64,000 nucleotides of DNA, from assembly GCF_005484985.1 (NCBI RefSeq), contig NZ_CP027942.1, forward strand, positions 124,001-188,000, written 5' to 3'. The position numbers were made by a program, and so were the translations under genes. The notes below the pieces were generated by a model that was not told the origin of the DNA, made no database searches, and saw only the letters and a list, made by a program, of their open reading frames with translations. This stretch comes from Agrococcus sp. SGAir0287. GTDB taxonomy: Bacteria > Actinomycetota > Actinomycetes > Actinomycetales > Microbacteriaceae. This document shows, one piece after another, positions 8,957 to 17,692 of this stretch (within the stretch, counting starts at the first letter, position 1; each line of letters starts with the position of its first letter).

Positions 8957-9502
8957 ATGGAGGACGGGCGAGCGCTCATCGCGCGCATGGCGGCCGAGAT
9001 CGTGCACGAGCGCGGGCTCGGCGCGCTGACGTTCGCATCGGTCTGCGAGCGCTCGGGCTTCACGCGCAGCGGCGTCGTCTACCACTTCCCGACGAAGCAG
9101 GATCTCGTGATGGCCGCGCACGAGCACTACGCCCGGGTGTTCTCCGAACGGGTGGCGACGCACCTCGACGTCCCCGAGCGCGACGCGACCCTGGACGACC
9201 GCGTGCGGGCGTTCGTGCGGCAGCACGCCGACGACTCGCCGGGCGAGATCGAGCTGCTGCGACTGCTCGAGCAGGAGCCCGTCGAGCGGCTGTGGTCGGG
9301 CGTCGAGGCGACGTGGGCGCCGCTGCCGGACCTCGACGACCCCGCCAGCATGCGGCGCTTCGTCGCGAGGCTCGCCGCGCACGGACTCTGGGTGCACCAG
9401 CGGCTGCGCCAGCCGCGGTTCGACGAGGAGCAGCTGCAGGCGATCATCGCCGTCATCGAGCGACGGCTGCTCGACGGCGACATCGAGGACGACGGCCGGT
9501 GA
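8957..9502 (+). CDS. TetR-family transcriptional regulator
   Basis: A 181-residue protein with an N-terminal TetR helix-turn-helix: IVHERGLGALTFASVCERSG, then FTRSGVVYHFPTKQDLVMAA, where the HFPTK segment matches the recognition helix and following turn. The C-terminal ligand-binding part includes a TetR_C-like segment with RQHADD and HGLWVHQRL, typical of regulators for small lipophilic ligands. ATG 8957 places the start just ahead of the first helix; a longer frame begins at 8876 in poor coding sequence. It is followed by a duplicated 62-bp intergenic stretch. The target is unknown; the adjacent surface protein or stress protein are possible. Confidence 0.85.
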   Translation: MEDGRALIARMAAEIVHERGLGALTFASVCERSGFTRSGVVYHFPTKQDLVMAAHEHYARVFSERVATHLDVPERDATLDDRVRAFVRQHADDSPGEIELLRLLEQEPVERLWSGVEATWAPLPDLDDPASMRRFVARLAAHGLWVHQRLRQPRFDEEQLQAIIAVIERRLLDGDIEDDGR

Positions 9503-9625
9503 GCTGCGCACGCCTCGGCGCGATCTGCGACCGGATGGGCTGCGTCGGCGGCGCGGACCGCTGAGCGGGGCACGCTTCGGCGCGATCCGCAACCGGGTGC
9601 GCCGCATCGGTGGCGACGACAGCCT
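9501..9625. repeat. Imperfect 62-bp tandem duplication
   Basis: Positions 9501-9562 and 9563-9625 align over their whole length; both contain a CGGCGCGATC(T/C)GC core with about a dozen differences. The first copy overlaps the TetR stop codon. No ORF or hairpin terminator was recognised in it. Confidence 0.6.
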
Positions 9626-9653
9626 GGAGGCTCCACGACGAGAGGAGCCGACG

Positions 9654-10130
9654 ATGGCGAGGACCGAGCTCGAGCAGGTGCAGGCGATGCTGGAGGGCTT
9701 CCGGTTCGCGATGCTCACGACGCGCGACGAGCAGGGAATGCTGCAGGCGCATCCGCTCACGGTGCAGGAGCGCGAGTTCGACGGCGACCTCTGGTTCATC
9801 GTCGGCGGCGACGCGCCGCTCGTGCGGCACGTCGACGTCGATCCCGCGGTCGGCGTCGCGTTCAGCGGCGACTCGGCGTGGCTGTCGATCTCGGGCACGG
9901 CCGCGATCGTCGACGACCCCGCCCGGCTCGAGGAGCTGTGGAACCCGGCCGTCGACGCGTGGTTTCCCGAGGGTCCGCAGGACTCGAAGGCGACGCTGCT
10001 GAAGGTGAACGCCTCGAGCGCGCAGTTCTGGGACAGCCCCGGCAGGCTCGCGACCCTCGTGAGCCTCGTCACGTCGAAGGTCACGGGCGAGCCGAAGGGT
10101 GGGGAGAGCGGCACGGTGCAGCTCGACTGA
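9654..10130 (+). CDS. Pyridoxamine 5'-phosphate oxidase-fold general stress protein
   Basis: A 158-residue protein of the split-barrel flavin-binding fold: an opening RFAMLTTRDEQGMLQAHPL strand pair, LWFIVGGDAPLVRHVD and VAFSGDSAWLSISGTAAIVDD. These match the GSP26-like general stress family of the PNPOx superfamily rather than true PdxH. The C-terminal VTSKVTGEPKG tail is also typical. Such proteins bind FMN or F420, and their roles are often unclear. Start ATG 9654 has GAGAGGAG about 9 bases upstream. The gene ends opposite the orphan lipoprotein gene, with complementary 3' ends. Confidence 0.85.
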   Translation: MARTELEQVQAMLEGFRFAMLTTRDEQGMLQAHPLTVQEREFDGDLWFIVGGDAPLVRHVDVDPAVGVAFSGDSAWLSISGTAAIVDDPARLEELWNPAVDAWFPEGPQDSKATLLKVNASSAQFWDSPGRLATLVSLVTSKVTGEPKGGESGTVQLD

Positions 10131-10202
10131 GCCGTGCGGCGTGCTCGGCGCCTGCGCGGCGCAGCTGGGCTGGACCGACCGGCGGATGCCTAGTCGAGCT
10201 GC
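10118..10202. terminator. Possible long-range hairpin between convergent genes
   Basis: GCAGCTCGACT (10118-10128) and AGTCGAGCTGC (10192-10202) are perfect 11-bp inverted repeats. They form the 3' ends of the two convergent coding regions. The 63-base loop is long and there is no T-run, so termination is only a possibility. Confidence 0.3.
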
Positions 10203-11575
10203 TGCTCGAGCCGCTCCTGCAGCGCCGCGAGCAGGGCGGCGACGTCGACGTCGCCGGGCTCGGCGGCGGCGAGCTCCGCGAGCGTCTCGTCGAGCGCATC
10301 CGTCGCTTCGGCAGGGCCGAGCGCCGCGGCCATGTCGACGCCGTCGGCGACCGCGGCGACGACCGGGGCGCGCTCGGGGTGCTGCTCGGCGAAGGCCGCG
10401 CCACCGCTCGTCGTCACCGGCACGGAACCCGTGGCGTCGGCGAGCGCGACCTGCGGATCCGTCTGCGTGAGGAAGGCGATGAGGTCGCGCGCCGCGTCGC
10501 CCGTGCGCGTGTCGGCGGGCATCGCCCAGCACGACGTCGTCGCGAACGGCGCGGCGCTCGCCGGGCCGGCAGGCAGGGGCACGAGCCGCACGCCGTCGAG
10601 CAGGGTCGCGGCGTCTGGCGTCGCGTCCTCCGCGTCGCCCTCCTCGGAGGGCGACGGCGACGTGCTCGCGTCGCCCGTGGCCCCGGGCGTGCCGCTCGCC
10701 GATGGCGCGCCCGCATCCTCGTCGTCCGACGGCGCCGGCGTCTCGGAGGGCGCGGGGGCCTGGGCCTCGGCCGCGAGCAGGTCGGCGAGGTCGACGTACG
10801 CCATCGCGGTGTCGCCCGACGCGAAGGCGGTCGCGGCGGAGGATGCGCCGAGCGCGTCCGGCCACGCGAGCACGCCGGCGTCGTGCATCCGCACCACGGT
10901 CTCGAGCGCCGCGGCGTTCGCATCGGAGTCGGCGACGACGCCGGACTCGTCGACGAGCGCGCCGCCCGCCTGCGCGAGCAGCACGCCGAGGTGCTCGGCG
11001 TCGGGGTCGATGGAGAGCCCGGCGACGTCGTCCGTCGTCAGCGCCGCGGCGACGGCCTCGAGCTGCTCCCACGTCGTCGGCACGTCGGCATCCGTCAGGC
11101 CCGCCGCCGCCCACGCCTCCTCGGAGATCGCGAGGGTCGTCGCATCCGCCGACCGCGGCACGCACTGCAGGGCGCCGCCGTCGGCCACGACGTCGAGGAT
11201 CCACGGCACGAGGTCGTCGGCGGCTGCGAAGCGGCCGTACGGCTCGAGGTAGCCGTCGTAGCGCTCGAGGCTCGTGGTCGGCAGGGCGAAGACGTCGGGC
11301 GGGTTCGCGTTCGCGAACGACTCCGCGAGCTGCTGGTCGAGGTCGGTCGCGAGCACGATGCGCACGCTCGCCCCGGACTCCTCGCTCCACGCGTCCACCT
11401 GCTCCTGCAGCGCATCCGCCGCTGCGGCCGAGCCGCCGACGAGCATGCGCAGCGACGGCCCCGCGGACGGCTGCGACGCCGTCGGCTCGGGCTGGTCCGC
11501 ACCGCCCTGGCACGCGGAGAGCGCGAGGGCTGCGACGGCGGCGATGCCGACGGCCAGGATGCGGGTGCGGGGCAC
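10190..11575 (-). CDS. Orphan sugar ABC-transporter substrate-binding lipoprotein with linker insertion
   Basis: A 461-residue extracellular solute-binding protein (family 1). It starts at GTG 11575 behind GGGAGGG/GGAGG and has a lipoprotein signal with lipobox LSAC near residue 22. The mature protein resembles the lipoprotein at 33822-35057: both have VDAWSEESG, a PPD segment and AAAGLTDAD. Unlike that protein it carries a stretch of about 50 residues rich in Pro, Ser, Asp and Glu in the middle of the fold, which looks like a disordered insertion. No permease or ATPase gene is adjacent. It could serve a transporter elsewhere or be a sensor; GC and codon use look native. Confidence 0.8.
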   Translation of the reverse strand: MPRTRILAVGIAAVAALALSACQGGADQPEPTASQPSAGPSLRMLVGGSAAAADALQEQVDAWSEESGASVRIVLATDLDQQLAESFANANPPDVFALPTTSLERYDGYLEPYGRFAAADDLVPWILDVVADGGALQCVPRSADATTLAISEEAWAAAGLTDADVPTTWEQLEAVAAALTTDDVAGLSIDPDAEHLGVLLAQAGGALVDESGVVADSDANAAALETVVRMHDAGVLAWPDALGASSAATAFASGDTAMAYVDLADLLAAEAQAPAPSETPAPSDDEDAGAPSASGTPGATGDASTSPSPSEEGDAEDATPDAATLLDGVRLVPLPAGPASAAPFATTSCWAMPADTRTGDAARDLIAFLTQTDPQVALADATGSVPVTTSGGAAFAEQHPERAPVVAAVADGVDMAAALGPAEATDALDETLAELAAAEPGDVDVAALLAALQERLEQQLD

Positions 11576-11620
11576 GCCTCCACCCTCCCGCGGCGACGCC
11601 GTGCGGGGCAACTTCGCGCG

Positions 11621-11892
11621 CGTCACGAGACCCGTCGCGCCCGTGAGGCGGTCGGTGCTCGGCGTCCTGGCGATGGCGCGGGTCTCGTGACGGCTCCTCG
11701 CTGCGCTCGGGGCGTCCTCGACCAGCTGGGGGTGGGCCCATCCAGCTGGTCGAGGAGCGCAGGCGCGCAGCGCCTTCGCGTCACGAGACCCGTCGCGCCC
11801 GCGAGGCGGTCGGTGCTCGGCGTCCTGGCGATGGCGCGGGTCTCGTGACGGCTCCTCGCTGCGCTCGGGGCCTCCTCGACCGGCTGGGGGTG
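11621..11892. repeat. Duplicated palindromic repeat (113 bp x2, offset 158 bp)
   Basis: Positions 11621-11733 recur almost identically at 11779-11891. Each unit begins with CGTCACGAGACCCG and carries its exact inverse CGGGTCTCGTGACG 58 bp later, so each can fold into a hairpin. A second inverted pair around TCCTCGACCAGCTGG lies between the units. The unit also holds CTCGCTGCGCTCG, shared with the repeats at 31.2, 38.2 and 40.0 kb. This fills the 342-bp gap between the lipoprotein and Lrp genes; I see no gene in it. Confidence 0.85.
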
Positions 11893-11917
11893 CGGGGCGG
11901 GCGTCCCGACCGTGCGC

Positions 11918-12811
11918 TCAGCCCATCGCCGGGCGAAGCGTGCGCGCGTAGTCCTCCTTCACGACCGCGAGATGCAGCCAGGCCTCGAGGCGTGCGACGC
12001 CCGGCAGCCCGCGGAGGCGGTCGAGGCTCGCGAAGAGCGCGCCGGCCGACGGCTCGACGAGCGTCGCGACGGCGTCGAAGCGGCCGATGGTGCGCGCCGC
12101 GAAGTCGACGCCGCGCCATGAGCGCAGCGCGTCGAGCACCGCGTCGTCCTCGCCCGTGAGGTGGAGGCCGACGCCCATCGACAGCTGCCGGTGCGTGAGG
12201 CCGCGCGCCTCGACGGCGCTGATCGTGATGACGCCCGCCGTGACGAGCCGCTGCACGCGGGTCGTCACCGCGGACGGCGACAGGCGCACCGCCTCCGCGA
12301 GCGTCCGGTAGCGCATCCGCCCGTCGCGCTGCAGCAGCTCGATGAGCGCGGTGTCGACGTCGTCGATCTCGAGGTCGCCGCGGTAGCCGGAGACGAAGAA
12401 GCCCTTCACGACGTCGGTGTAGACGAGCGTGGAGATGTCGGCGACGCCGGGCGCGGCGCGGAGGTCGGCGAGCAGGTCGTGCAGCTGCGGCATCGAGCCG
12501 ACGCGCACCTCGGTGACGAGGTCGTGCGCGCCGCCGACCGCCGAGACGAGGACCGTCTCGCCGAGGCCGCGCAGATGCTGCGCCACGGGGTCGACGGGGC
12601 CGTCGACGCGGACCGAGACGTGGGCGAGCACGTGCTGACCCAGGAAGGCGGGATCGACGGCGGCGACCACGCGCACGGCGCCCGAGTCGAGCATGCGCGC
12701 CAGGCGCGCGGCGACGCTCGCCCGAGGCCGGCCCAGCCGCTCCGCGAGGACGGCGACGCTCGCGCGCCCGTCCTCCTGCAGCGCCCGCACGAGCTCGACG
12801 TCGACGTCCAT
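11918..12811 (-). CDS. Lrp/AsnC-type regulator with two tandem HTH-ligand units
   Basis: A 297-residue protein about twice the usual Lrp length. The first half has an AsnC helix-turn-helix (VELVRALQEDGRASVAVLAE) and a ligand/RAM-like domain (HVLAHVSVRVDGP). The second half repeats the plan (TALIELLQRDGRMRYRTLAE, then VRLSPSAVTTRVQRL). Such duplicated regulators are thought to act as internal pseudodimers. Start ATG 12811 is set by GGAGGT four bases upstream. It is divergent from the permease/ureohydrolase operon, and Lrp-type proteins typically sense amino acids, so it probably controls that operon. It should act as a cytoplasmic DNA-binding oligomer. Confidence 0.85.
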   Translation of the reverse strand: MDVDVELVRALQEDGRASVAVLAERLGRPRASVAARLARMLDSGAVRVVAAVDPAFLGQHVLAHVSVRVDGPVDPVAQHLRGLGETVLVSAVGGAHDLVTEVRVGSMPQLHDLLADLRAAPGVADISTLVYTDVVKGFFVSGYRGDLEIDDVDTALIELLQRDGRMRYRTLAEAVRLSPSAVTTRVQRLVTAGVITISAVEARGLTHRQLSMGVGLHLTGEDDAVLDALRSWRGVDFAARTIGRFDAVATLVEPSAGALFASLDRLRGLPGVARLEAWLHLAVVKEDYARTLRPAMG

Positions 12812-12951
12812 CGCCACCTCCACGAGAAACCGGAGAACGCGCCACCGCGCGTGCATCGCTCCAGCATAGGAGCCGATCGACCCGCGATCACCTCGCATTC
12901 GAACGGGTGGGCGAGCAGAATCCCGGTCGATGCGGAGGGCGGCAGGAGTTC

Positions 12952-12985
12952 TGTGCTTTGCACGAGCCGCGCGTCGGCGTACGCT
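12952..12985 (+). promoter_or_regulatory. Promoter and possible Lrp-type operator for the guanidino operon
   Basis: TTGCAC (12958-12963) and TACGCT (12980-12985) are separated by 16 bp, 38 bp upstream of the permease ATG. The -35 lies in the small palindrome GTGC-TTT-GCAC (12953-12963), which could be bound by the divergent Lrp-type regulator. This is the most promoter-like element in the 212-bp divergent gap. Confidence 0.5.
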
Positions 12986-13023
12986 CCTGCGCATCCCGCC
13001 CAGAGCCGCGAAGGAGCGGACCC

Positions 13024-14352
13024 ATGACCACGACAGCACAGACGACGAAGGCGCGCCGCGCCGGCTTCGCCGCCTTCGTCGGCACCACGATCGAGTGGTA
13101 CGACTTCTACGTCTACGCGACCGCCGCCGCGCTCGTGTTCGGCCCGCTGTTCTTCCCCAGCGAGGATCCCGTCGCCGAGACCGCCGCCGCCTTCGCCACG
13201 TTCGCGGTCGCCTTCCTCGTCCGCCCGCTCGGCGGCATCCTGTTCGGCCACATCGGCGACCGGCTCGGTCGTCGCAGGTCGCTCGTGCTCACGCTCATGC
13301 TCATGGGCATCGCGACCGTGCTCGTCGGCCTGCTGCCGACGTACTCGGACATCGGCCTCGCCGCGCCCATCCTGCTCATCGCGCTGCGCGCGCTGCAGGG
13401 CCTCGCCGTCGGCGGCGAGTGGGGCGGCGCCGTGCTCATGAGCGTCGAGCACGCGCCGGCCGACAGGAAGACCTTCTACGGCGGCTTCACGCAGCTCGGC
13501 AACCCCGCCGGAGCGCTGCTCGCCTCCGGCGTCTTCGCGATCATGTCGCGCATCGGCGACGACTTCATCATCGACGGCGGATGGCGCATCCCCTTCCTCC
13601 TGTCGATCGTGCTCGTCGGCGTCGGCCTCTGGGTGCGCTGGAAGGTGGAGGAGTCGCCCGTCTTCGAGCAGAAGGTCTCGGGCCGCAAGCAGTCGATGCC
13701 GCTCGCGTTCGCGCTGCGCGCCAACTGGCTGCCCATCCTGCTCGGCATCGGCCTGCTGCCGATCTCGACCGGCGGCTACTACCTCGCCACGACGTTCGCG
13801 ACCTCGTACGCGACGAGCCCGAGCGTCGGCATCAGCGAGACCCTCATCCTCGACGCCATGACCGTCGCATCGTTCGTCGAGTTCCTCGTCACGCTGCCGA
13901 TCGCATGGCTCGGCGACCGCTGGGGTCGCAAGAACGTCATGTACATCGGCCTCGTCACGAGCGTGCTCACCTTCGTGCCGTTCCTGCTCGTCATGCCCGG
14001 CAGGCTCGAGCCGCTCGTGTTCCTGCTCGCGTCGCTCGTGCGCATCGCCCTCAGCGGCACGTACGCGCCCGTCGCGGCGATCCTCGCCCAGATGTTCCGC
14101 CCCCAGGCCCGCTACACGTCGATCGCGCTCAGCTACGGCGTCGGCGCCGCCGTGTGGGCCGGATTCTCGCCGTGGTTCGCGACCCTGCTCGTGGGCTGGA
14201 CGGGCAGCGTCTGGTCGGTGCTCGGCATGTTCACCGCCATGGCCGCCCTCGCCGGCGTCTGCACGCTGCTCGCGCCCCAGCACTCGGACGAGGCGCCCGT
14301 CACCGAGTCCCTCACCCCGCGCACCGACACGACGGAGCACCCGATCCGATGA
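13024..14352 (+). CDS. MFS transporter, metabolite:H+ symporter (MHS) type
   Basis: A 442-residue, 12-helix major facilitator. It has the MHS signature GTTIEWYDFYVYATAAALVF at the first helix, the loop 2-3 motif GHIGDRLGRRR, and GGEWGGAVLM in helix 5. Members import carboxylates, osmolytes and other small polar compounds with protons. Start ATG 13024 has GAAGGAG nine bases upstream. Its stop overlaps the amidohydrolase start (ATGA), making it the first gene of a four-gene catabolic operon and thus the probable importer of the substrate. The nearest relative in the window is the permease at 19855. Confidence 0.9.
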   Translation: MTTTAQTTKARRAGFAAFVGTTIEWYDFYVYATAAALVFGPLFFPSEDPVAETAAAFATFAVAFLVRPLGGILFGHIGDRLGRRRSLVLTLMLMGIATVLVGLLPTYSDIGLAAPILLIALRALQGLAVGGEWGGAVLMSVEHAPADRKTFYGGFTQLGNPAGALLASGVFAIMSRIGDDFIIDGGWRIPFLLSIVLVGVGLWVRWKVEESPVFEQKVSGRKQSMPLAFALRANWLPILLGIGLLPISTGGYYLATTFATSYATSPSVGISETLILDAMTVASFVEFLVTLPIAWLGDRWGRKNVMYIGLVTSVLTFVPFLLVMPGRLEPLVFLLASLVRIALSGTYAPVAAILAQMFRPQARYTSIALSYGVGAAVWAGFSPWFATLLVGWTGSVWSVLGMFTAMAALAGVCTLLAPQHSDEAPVTESLTPRTDTTEHPIR

Positions 14353-16022
14353 GGAAGCTCGCACCCTTCGACCGATCCGAGCAGGCAGCGCCGCTGCTCG
14401 TCGTCGCAGCCGCGATCCACACGGCCGACGCTGCGGACCGCACGGCGCAGGCGATGCTGCTCGACGCCGGCCGCGTGCTCGCCGTCGGCAGCGTGGACGC
14501 CTGCCAGGCGGCCGCCCGGGAGGCGGGCATCGCGCCCGACCGCGTCGACCTCGGCGACGCGACCGTCGTGCCGGGCTTCGTCGACGCGCACGCGCATCCG
14601 CTCATGTTCGGGCAGATGATGACGTGGGTCGACTGCGGGCCCGAGCGCGCAGGCAGCATCCCCGAGATCGTCGCGCTGCTGCGCGAGGCGGCCGAACGGG
14701 CGCCCGCCGGTCGCCCCGTGCGCGGCTACGGCTACGAGCACCGCAACCTCGTCGAGCAGCGGCACCCCACGCGGTTCGAGCTCGACGAGGTCGCGACGGA
14801 CCGCGAGGTCTACCTCATGAACGCGTCGGGCCACGGCGGCGTCGTGAACTCGCGCACGCTCGAGCTCGGCGGCGTCGACCGCGACACCCCGAACCCGCCC
14901 GGCGGCACGTTCTTCCGCGACGCGGACGGCGAGCTCACGGGCGAGCTGTCGGATGCGGCGTGCAACGTGCTCACGGGCGTCGGCGGCGTGAAGGTCGGCC
15001 ATCACGGCCCGAACTTCCACCTCGCCGACGAGCCCGAGGAGCATCTGCGGCAGCTCGCCGCCGCCACCGAGCGCTTCCTGGCGAGCGGCGTGACGGCGAT
15101 CGGCGACTGCCAGGTGTCGCGGCGCGAGCTCGACATGTACCTGCGGCTCGCGGGCACCGACGGCGGCCTGCCCGTGCGCGTGTCGATGTACCTGCTCTCG
15201 CACCTGCTCGACGAGGCGCTCGAGATGGGGCTCGTCGGCGCGTTCGGCAACGCGCACCTGTCGTTCGCCGGCATCAAGCTCTACGCCGACGGCACCCTCG
15301 GCGGCTGGACCGCGTACTTCCCCGACGGCTACGTCGGCGATCCGTGCCGCACGGGGCAGCTGTACCACGAGCCGGCCGAGTACGCGGAGCTCATCCGCCG
15401 CGCGCACGCCGCCGGGCTGCAGACGGCGACGCACGCGCAGTCGCCGACCGCGATCGGCATGGTCGTGGATGCGCTGGAGGCGGCGCTCGCCGAGCGTCCC
15501 GACCCCGACGCGCGGCACCGCATCGAGCACTGCGGCCTGCCGACGCCCGAGCAGATCGCGCGCATGGCGGCGGCCGGCATCCGGCCCGTGAACCAGCCGC
15601 AGCACTATCGCAATTGGGGCGAGGGGGTCGAGGAGGCCATCGGCACGCCCGGCGAGCGCTTCAACCCGCTCGGCGAGATGCTCGCGGCGGGCGTGCCCGT
15701 GACGATCTCGTCGGATGCGCCGGTCGCCGAGCCCATCCCGCTCGAGGCGATCGAGACGGCCGTGACGCGGCGCACGCTGCGCGGGCACCGCCTCGGGTCC
15801 GACGACCTGCGCATCTCGGCGCTCGCGGCGCTGCGCGCGCACACCATCGAGGGCGCCACCACGCTCGGCCGCGAGGACGACCTCGGCTCGCTCGAGGTCG
15901 GCAAGTGCGCCGACTTCGCCGTGCTCACGGGCGACCCGCTCGCCGTCGACCCCGAGACGATCGCGCAGATCGCCGTGCAGCAGACGTGGGTCGGCGGCGT
16001 GCGGCGCTGGGAGGCGCCGTGA
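14349..16022 (+). CDS. YtcJ-type metal-dependent amidohydrolase
   Basis: A 557-residue amidohydrolase_3 family enzyme. The metal site is seen in [12 protein letters not shown] (HxH near residue 80), with later metal or catalytic segments [16 protein letters not shown] and the aspartate motif ISSDAP. The family includes N-substituted formamide deformylases and related C-N hydrolases. The substrate here is not predictable from sequence. It starts at ATG 14349, overlapping the permease stop, and ends overlapping the TPP enzyme start (GTGA). Its place in an operon with a ureohydrolase suggests it deacylates or opens a guanidino- or amide-containing substrate before further breakdown. Confidence 0.85.
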   Translation: MRKLAPFDRSEQAAPLLVVAAAIHTADAADRTAQAMLLDAGRVLAVGSVDACQAAAREAGIAPDRVDLGDATVVPGFVDAHAHPLMFGQMMTWVDCGPERAGSIPEIVALLREAAERAPAGRPVRGYGYEHRNLVEQRHPTRFELDEVATDREVYLMNASGHGGVVNSRTLELGGVDRDTPNPPGGTFFRDADGELTGELSDAACNVLTGVGGVKVGHHGPNFHLADEPEEHLRQLAAATERFLASGVTAIGDCQVSRRELDMYLRLAGTDGGLPVRVSMYLLSHLLDEALEMGLVGAFGNAHLSFAGIKLYADGTLGGWTAYFPDGYVGDPCRTGQLYHEPAEYAELIRRAHAAGLQTATHAQSPTAIGMVVDALEAALAERPDPDARHRIEHCGLPTPEQIARMAAAGIRPVNQPQHYRNWGEGVEEAIGTPGERFNPLGEMLAAGVPVTISSDAPVAEPIPLEAIETAVTRRTLRGHRLGSDDLRISALAALRAHTIEGATTLGREDDLGSLEVGKCADFAVLTGDPLAVDPETIAQIAVQQTWVGGVRRWEAP

Positions 16023-17692
16023 GCGACGACCGCTTCGCCGACACCGCCGGCCGCGCGGTGCTCGAGACCATCCGCGGCTACGGGGTCGATGCCGTGTTCG
16101 GCATCCCCGGCACCCACAACCTCGAGCTCTACCGGCCGCTCGCCGACCTCGGCATGCGCGCGATCACGAATCGGCACGAGCAGGGCTCGGGCTACGGCGC
16201 CGACGGATGGGCGCAGCAGACGGGGCTGCCGGGCGTCGTCATCACGACCTCGGGCCCGGGCCTGCAGAACGCGATGAGCGCCGTCGGCACCGCGTTCGCG
16301 GAGTCGCGGCCGATGCTCGTGCTCTCGCCGGGCGTCGCGCTCGGCGCGGAGTTCGCCGACGTCGGCACGCTGCACGAGACGAAGGACGTCTCGGCGATGG
16401 CGGGTGCCGTCGCCGCGTGGTCCAGGCGGGTGACGAGCGCCGCGGAGGCCGTCGACGCCGTGCACGACGCCTTCGCGCTCTTCCGCACCGGCCGTCCGCG
16501 GCCCGTGCACGTCGAGATCCCGCTCGACGTGCTGGAGGCGCCCGCGGGCGTGAGCGCCGCGGCGCGCGCCCCGCGTCCCGCCCCCGCACCCGAGCGCGGC
16601 GACCCGGCTGCGGTGCGCGCCGCATCCGACCTCCTGCGTCTGGCGCGGCGGCCGGTCGTCGTCGCGGGCGGCGGCGCGACGCGTGCGAGCGCGCAGCTGC
16701 AGCGGCTCGCCGAGCGCCTCGGCGCACCCGTGCTCACGACGCTGAACGGCAAGGGCGCGCTCGACGAGCACCACCCGCTGTCGCTCGGCGCGAACCTCCG
16801 GCTCGCCGCCGCCCGCGCCGTCGCCGAGGATGCGGACGTGCTCGTCGTCGTCGGCTCGAAGCTCGGAGAGGCGGAGCTGTGGGCGCCGCGCCTCGAGGCC
16901 CGCGGCCGCGTCGTGCGCATCGACGTGTCGGCGGCGCAGCTGCATCGCAACCTCGGCGCGACCGTCGGGATCGTCGGCGACGCCGCAGCCGTGCTCGACC
17001 ACCTGCTCGACGGCACGCCCGCCGACCGCATGCTGCGGCCCGCGCCCGACCTCGGCGACGTCCGCGCGGCGATCGACGTCGAGCGCCGAGGCGCGCTGCC
17101 CGAGACGGTCGCGCTCGGCGAGACCATCGCCGCAGCGCTGCCGGAAGACGCGATCGTCGCCGGCGACTCCTCGCAGATCGTCTACATGGCGCTCGCGAAC
17201 GCGCTGCGGCTGTCGCGGCCGCACTCGCTGCTCTACACGCCCACCTACGCGACGCTCGGCTACGGCCTGCCGGCGGCGATCGGCGCGCGCGTCGCGTCGC
17301 CCGACCGGCCGGTCGTCGCCGTGCTCGGCGACGGCGCCCTCATGTTCAGCGTCGCCGAGCTCGTCACGGCCGTCGAGCAGCGGCTCGACCTCACGGTCGT
17401 CTGCGTCGACAACGGCGGCTACGCCGAGATCCGCCAGAACGAGGTCGACCGCGGCATCGCACCCATCGGCGTCGAGCTCGTGCAGCCCGACTGGGTCGCG
17501 CTCGCCCGCGCGTTCGGCGCGGACGCGCGTCGCGCCGAGACGCACGAGGCCGTCGCGCGCGCCATCCGCGACGCGATCGCCGCGGGCGGCGTGCAGCTCG
17601 TGCACGTGCCGCAGGCGGCGCTCGCCGCGGCCCACGCCTCGCGTCCGTCCGCTCCCGCGTCCGCATCCGCATCATCCGAGGAGCCCGCATGA
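16019..17692 (+). CDS. AruI-like thiamine-diphosphate decarboxylase (possible 5-guanidino-2-oxopentanoate decarboxylase)
   Basis: A 557-residue TPP enzyme with N-terminal pyrimidine-binding, central and C-terminal pyrophosphate-binding domains. The catalytic Glu is in [13 protein letters not shown], and the TPP/Mg motif reads GDGALMF...VDNGGY. The opening [15 protein letters not shown] and [12 protein letters not shown] resemble AruI, which decarboxylates 2-ketoarginine to 4-guanidinobutyraldehyde. A ureohydrolase follows directly (ATGA), which is the gene expected two steps later. Acetolactate-synthase-like activity cannot be excluded because the fold is shared. GTG 16019 overlaps the amidohydrolase stop. 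No dedicated guanidinobutyraldehyde dehydrogenase lies in this operon. Confidence 0.75.
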   Translation: MSDDRFADTAGRAVLETIRGYGVDAVFGIPGTHNLELYRPLADLGMRAITNRHEQGSGYGADGWAQQTGLPGVVITTSGPGLQNAMSAVGTAFAESRPMLVLSPGVALGAEFADVGTLHETKDVSAMAGAVAAWSRRVTSAAEAVDAVHDAFALFRTGRPRPVHVEIPLDVLEAPAGVSAAARAPRPAPAPERGDPAAVRAASDLLRLARRPVVVAGGGATRASAQLQRLAERLGAPVLTTLNGKGALDEHHPLSLGANLRLAAARAVAEDADVLVVVGSKLGEAELWAPRLEARGRVVRIDVSAAQLHRNLGATVGIVGDAAAVLDHLLDGTPADRMLRPAPDLGDVRAAIDVERRGALPETVALGETIAAALPEDAIVAGDSSQIVYMALANALRLSRPHSLLYTPTYATLGYGLPAAIGARVASPDRPVVAVLGDGALMFSVAELVTAVEQRLDLTVVCVDNGGYAEIRQNEVDRGIAPIGVELVQPDWVALARAFGADARRAETHEAVARAIRDAIAAGGVQLVHVPQAALAAAHASRPSAPASASASSEEPA

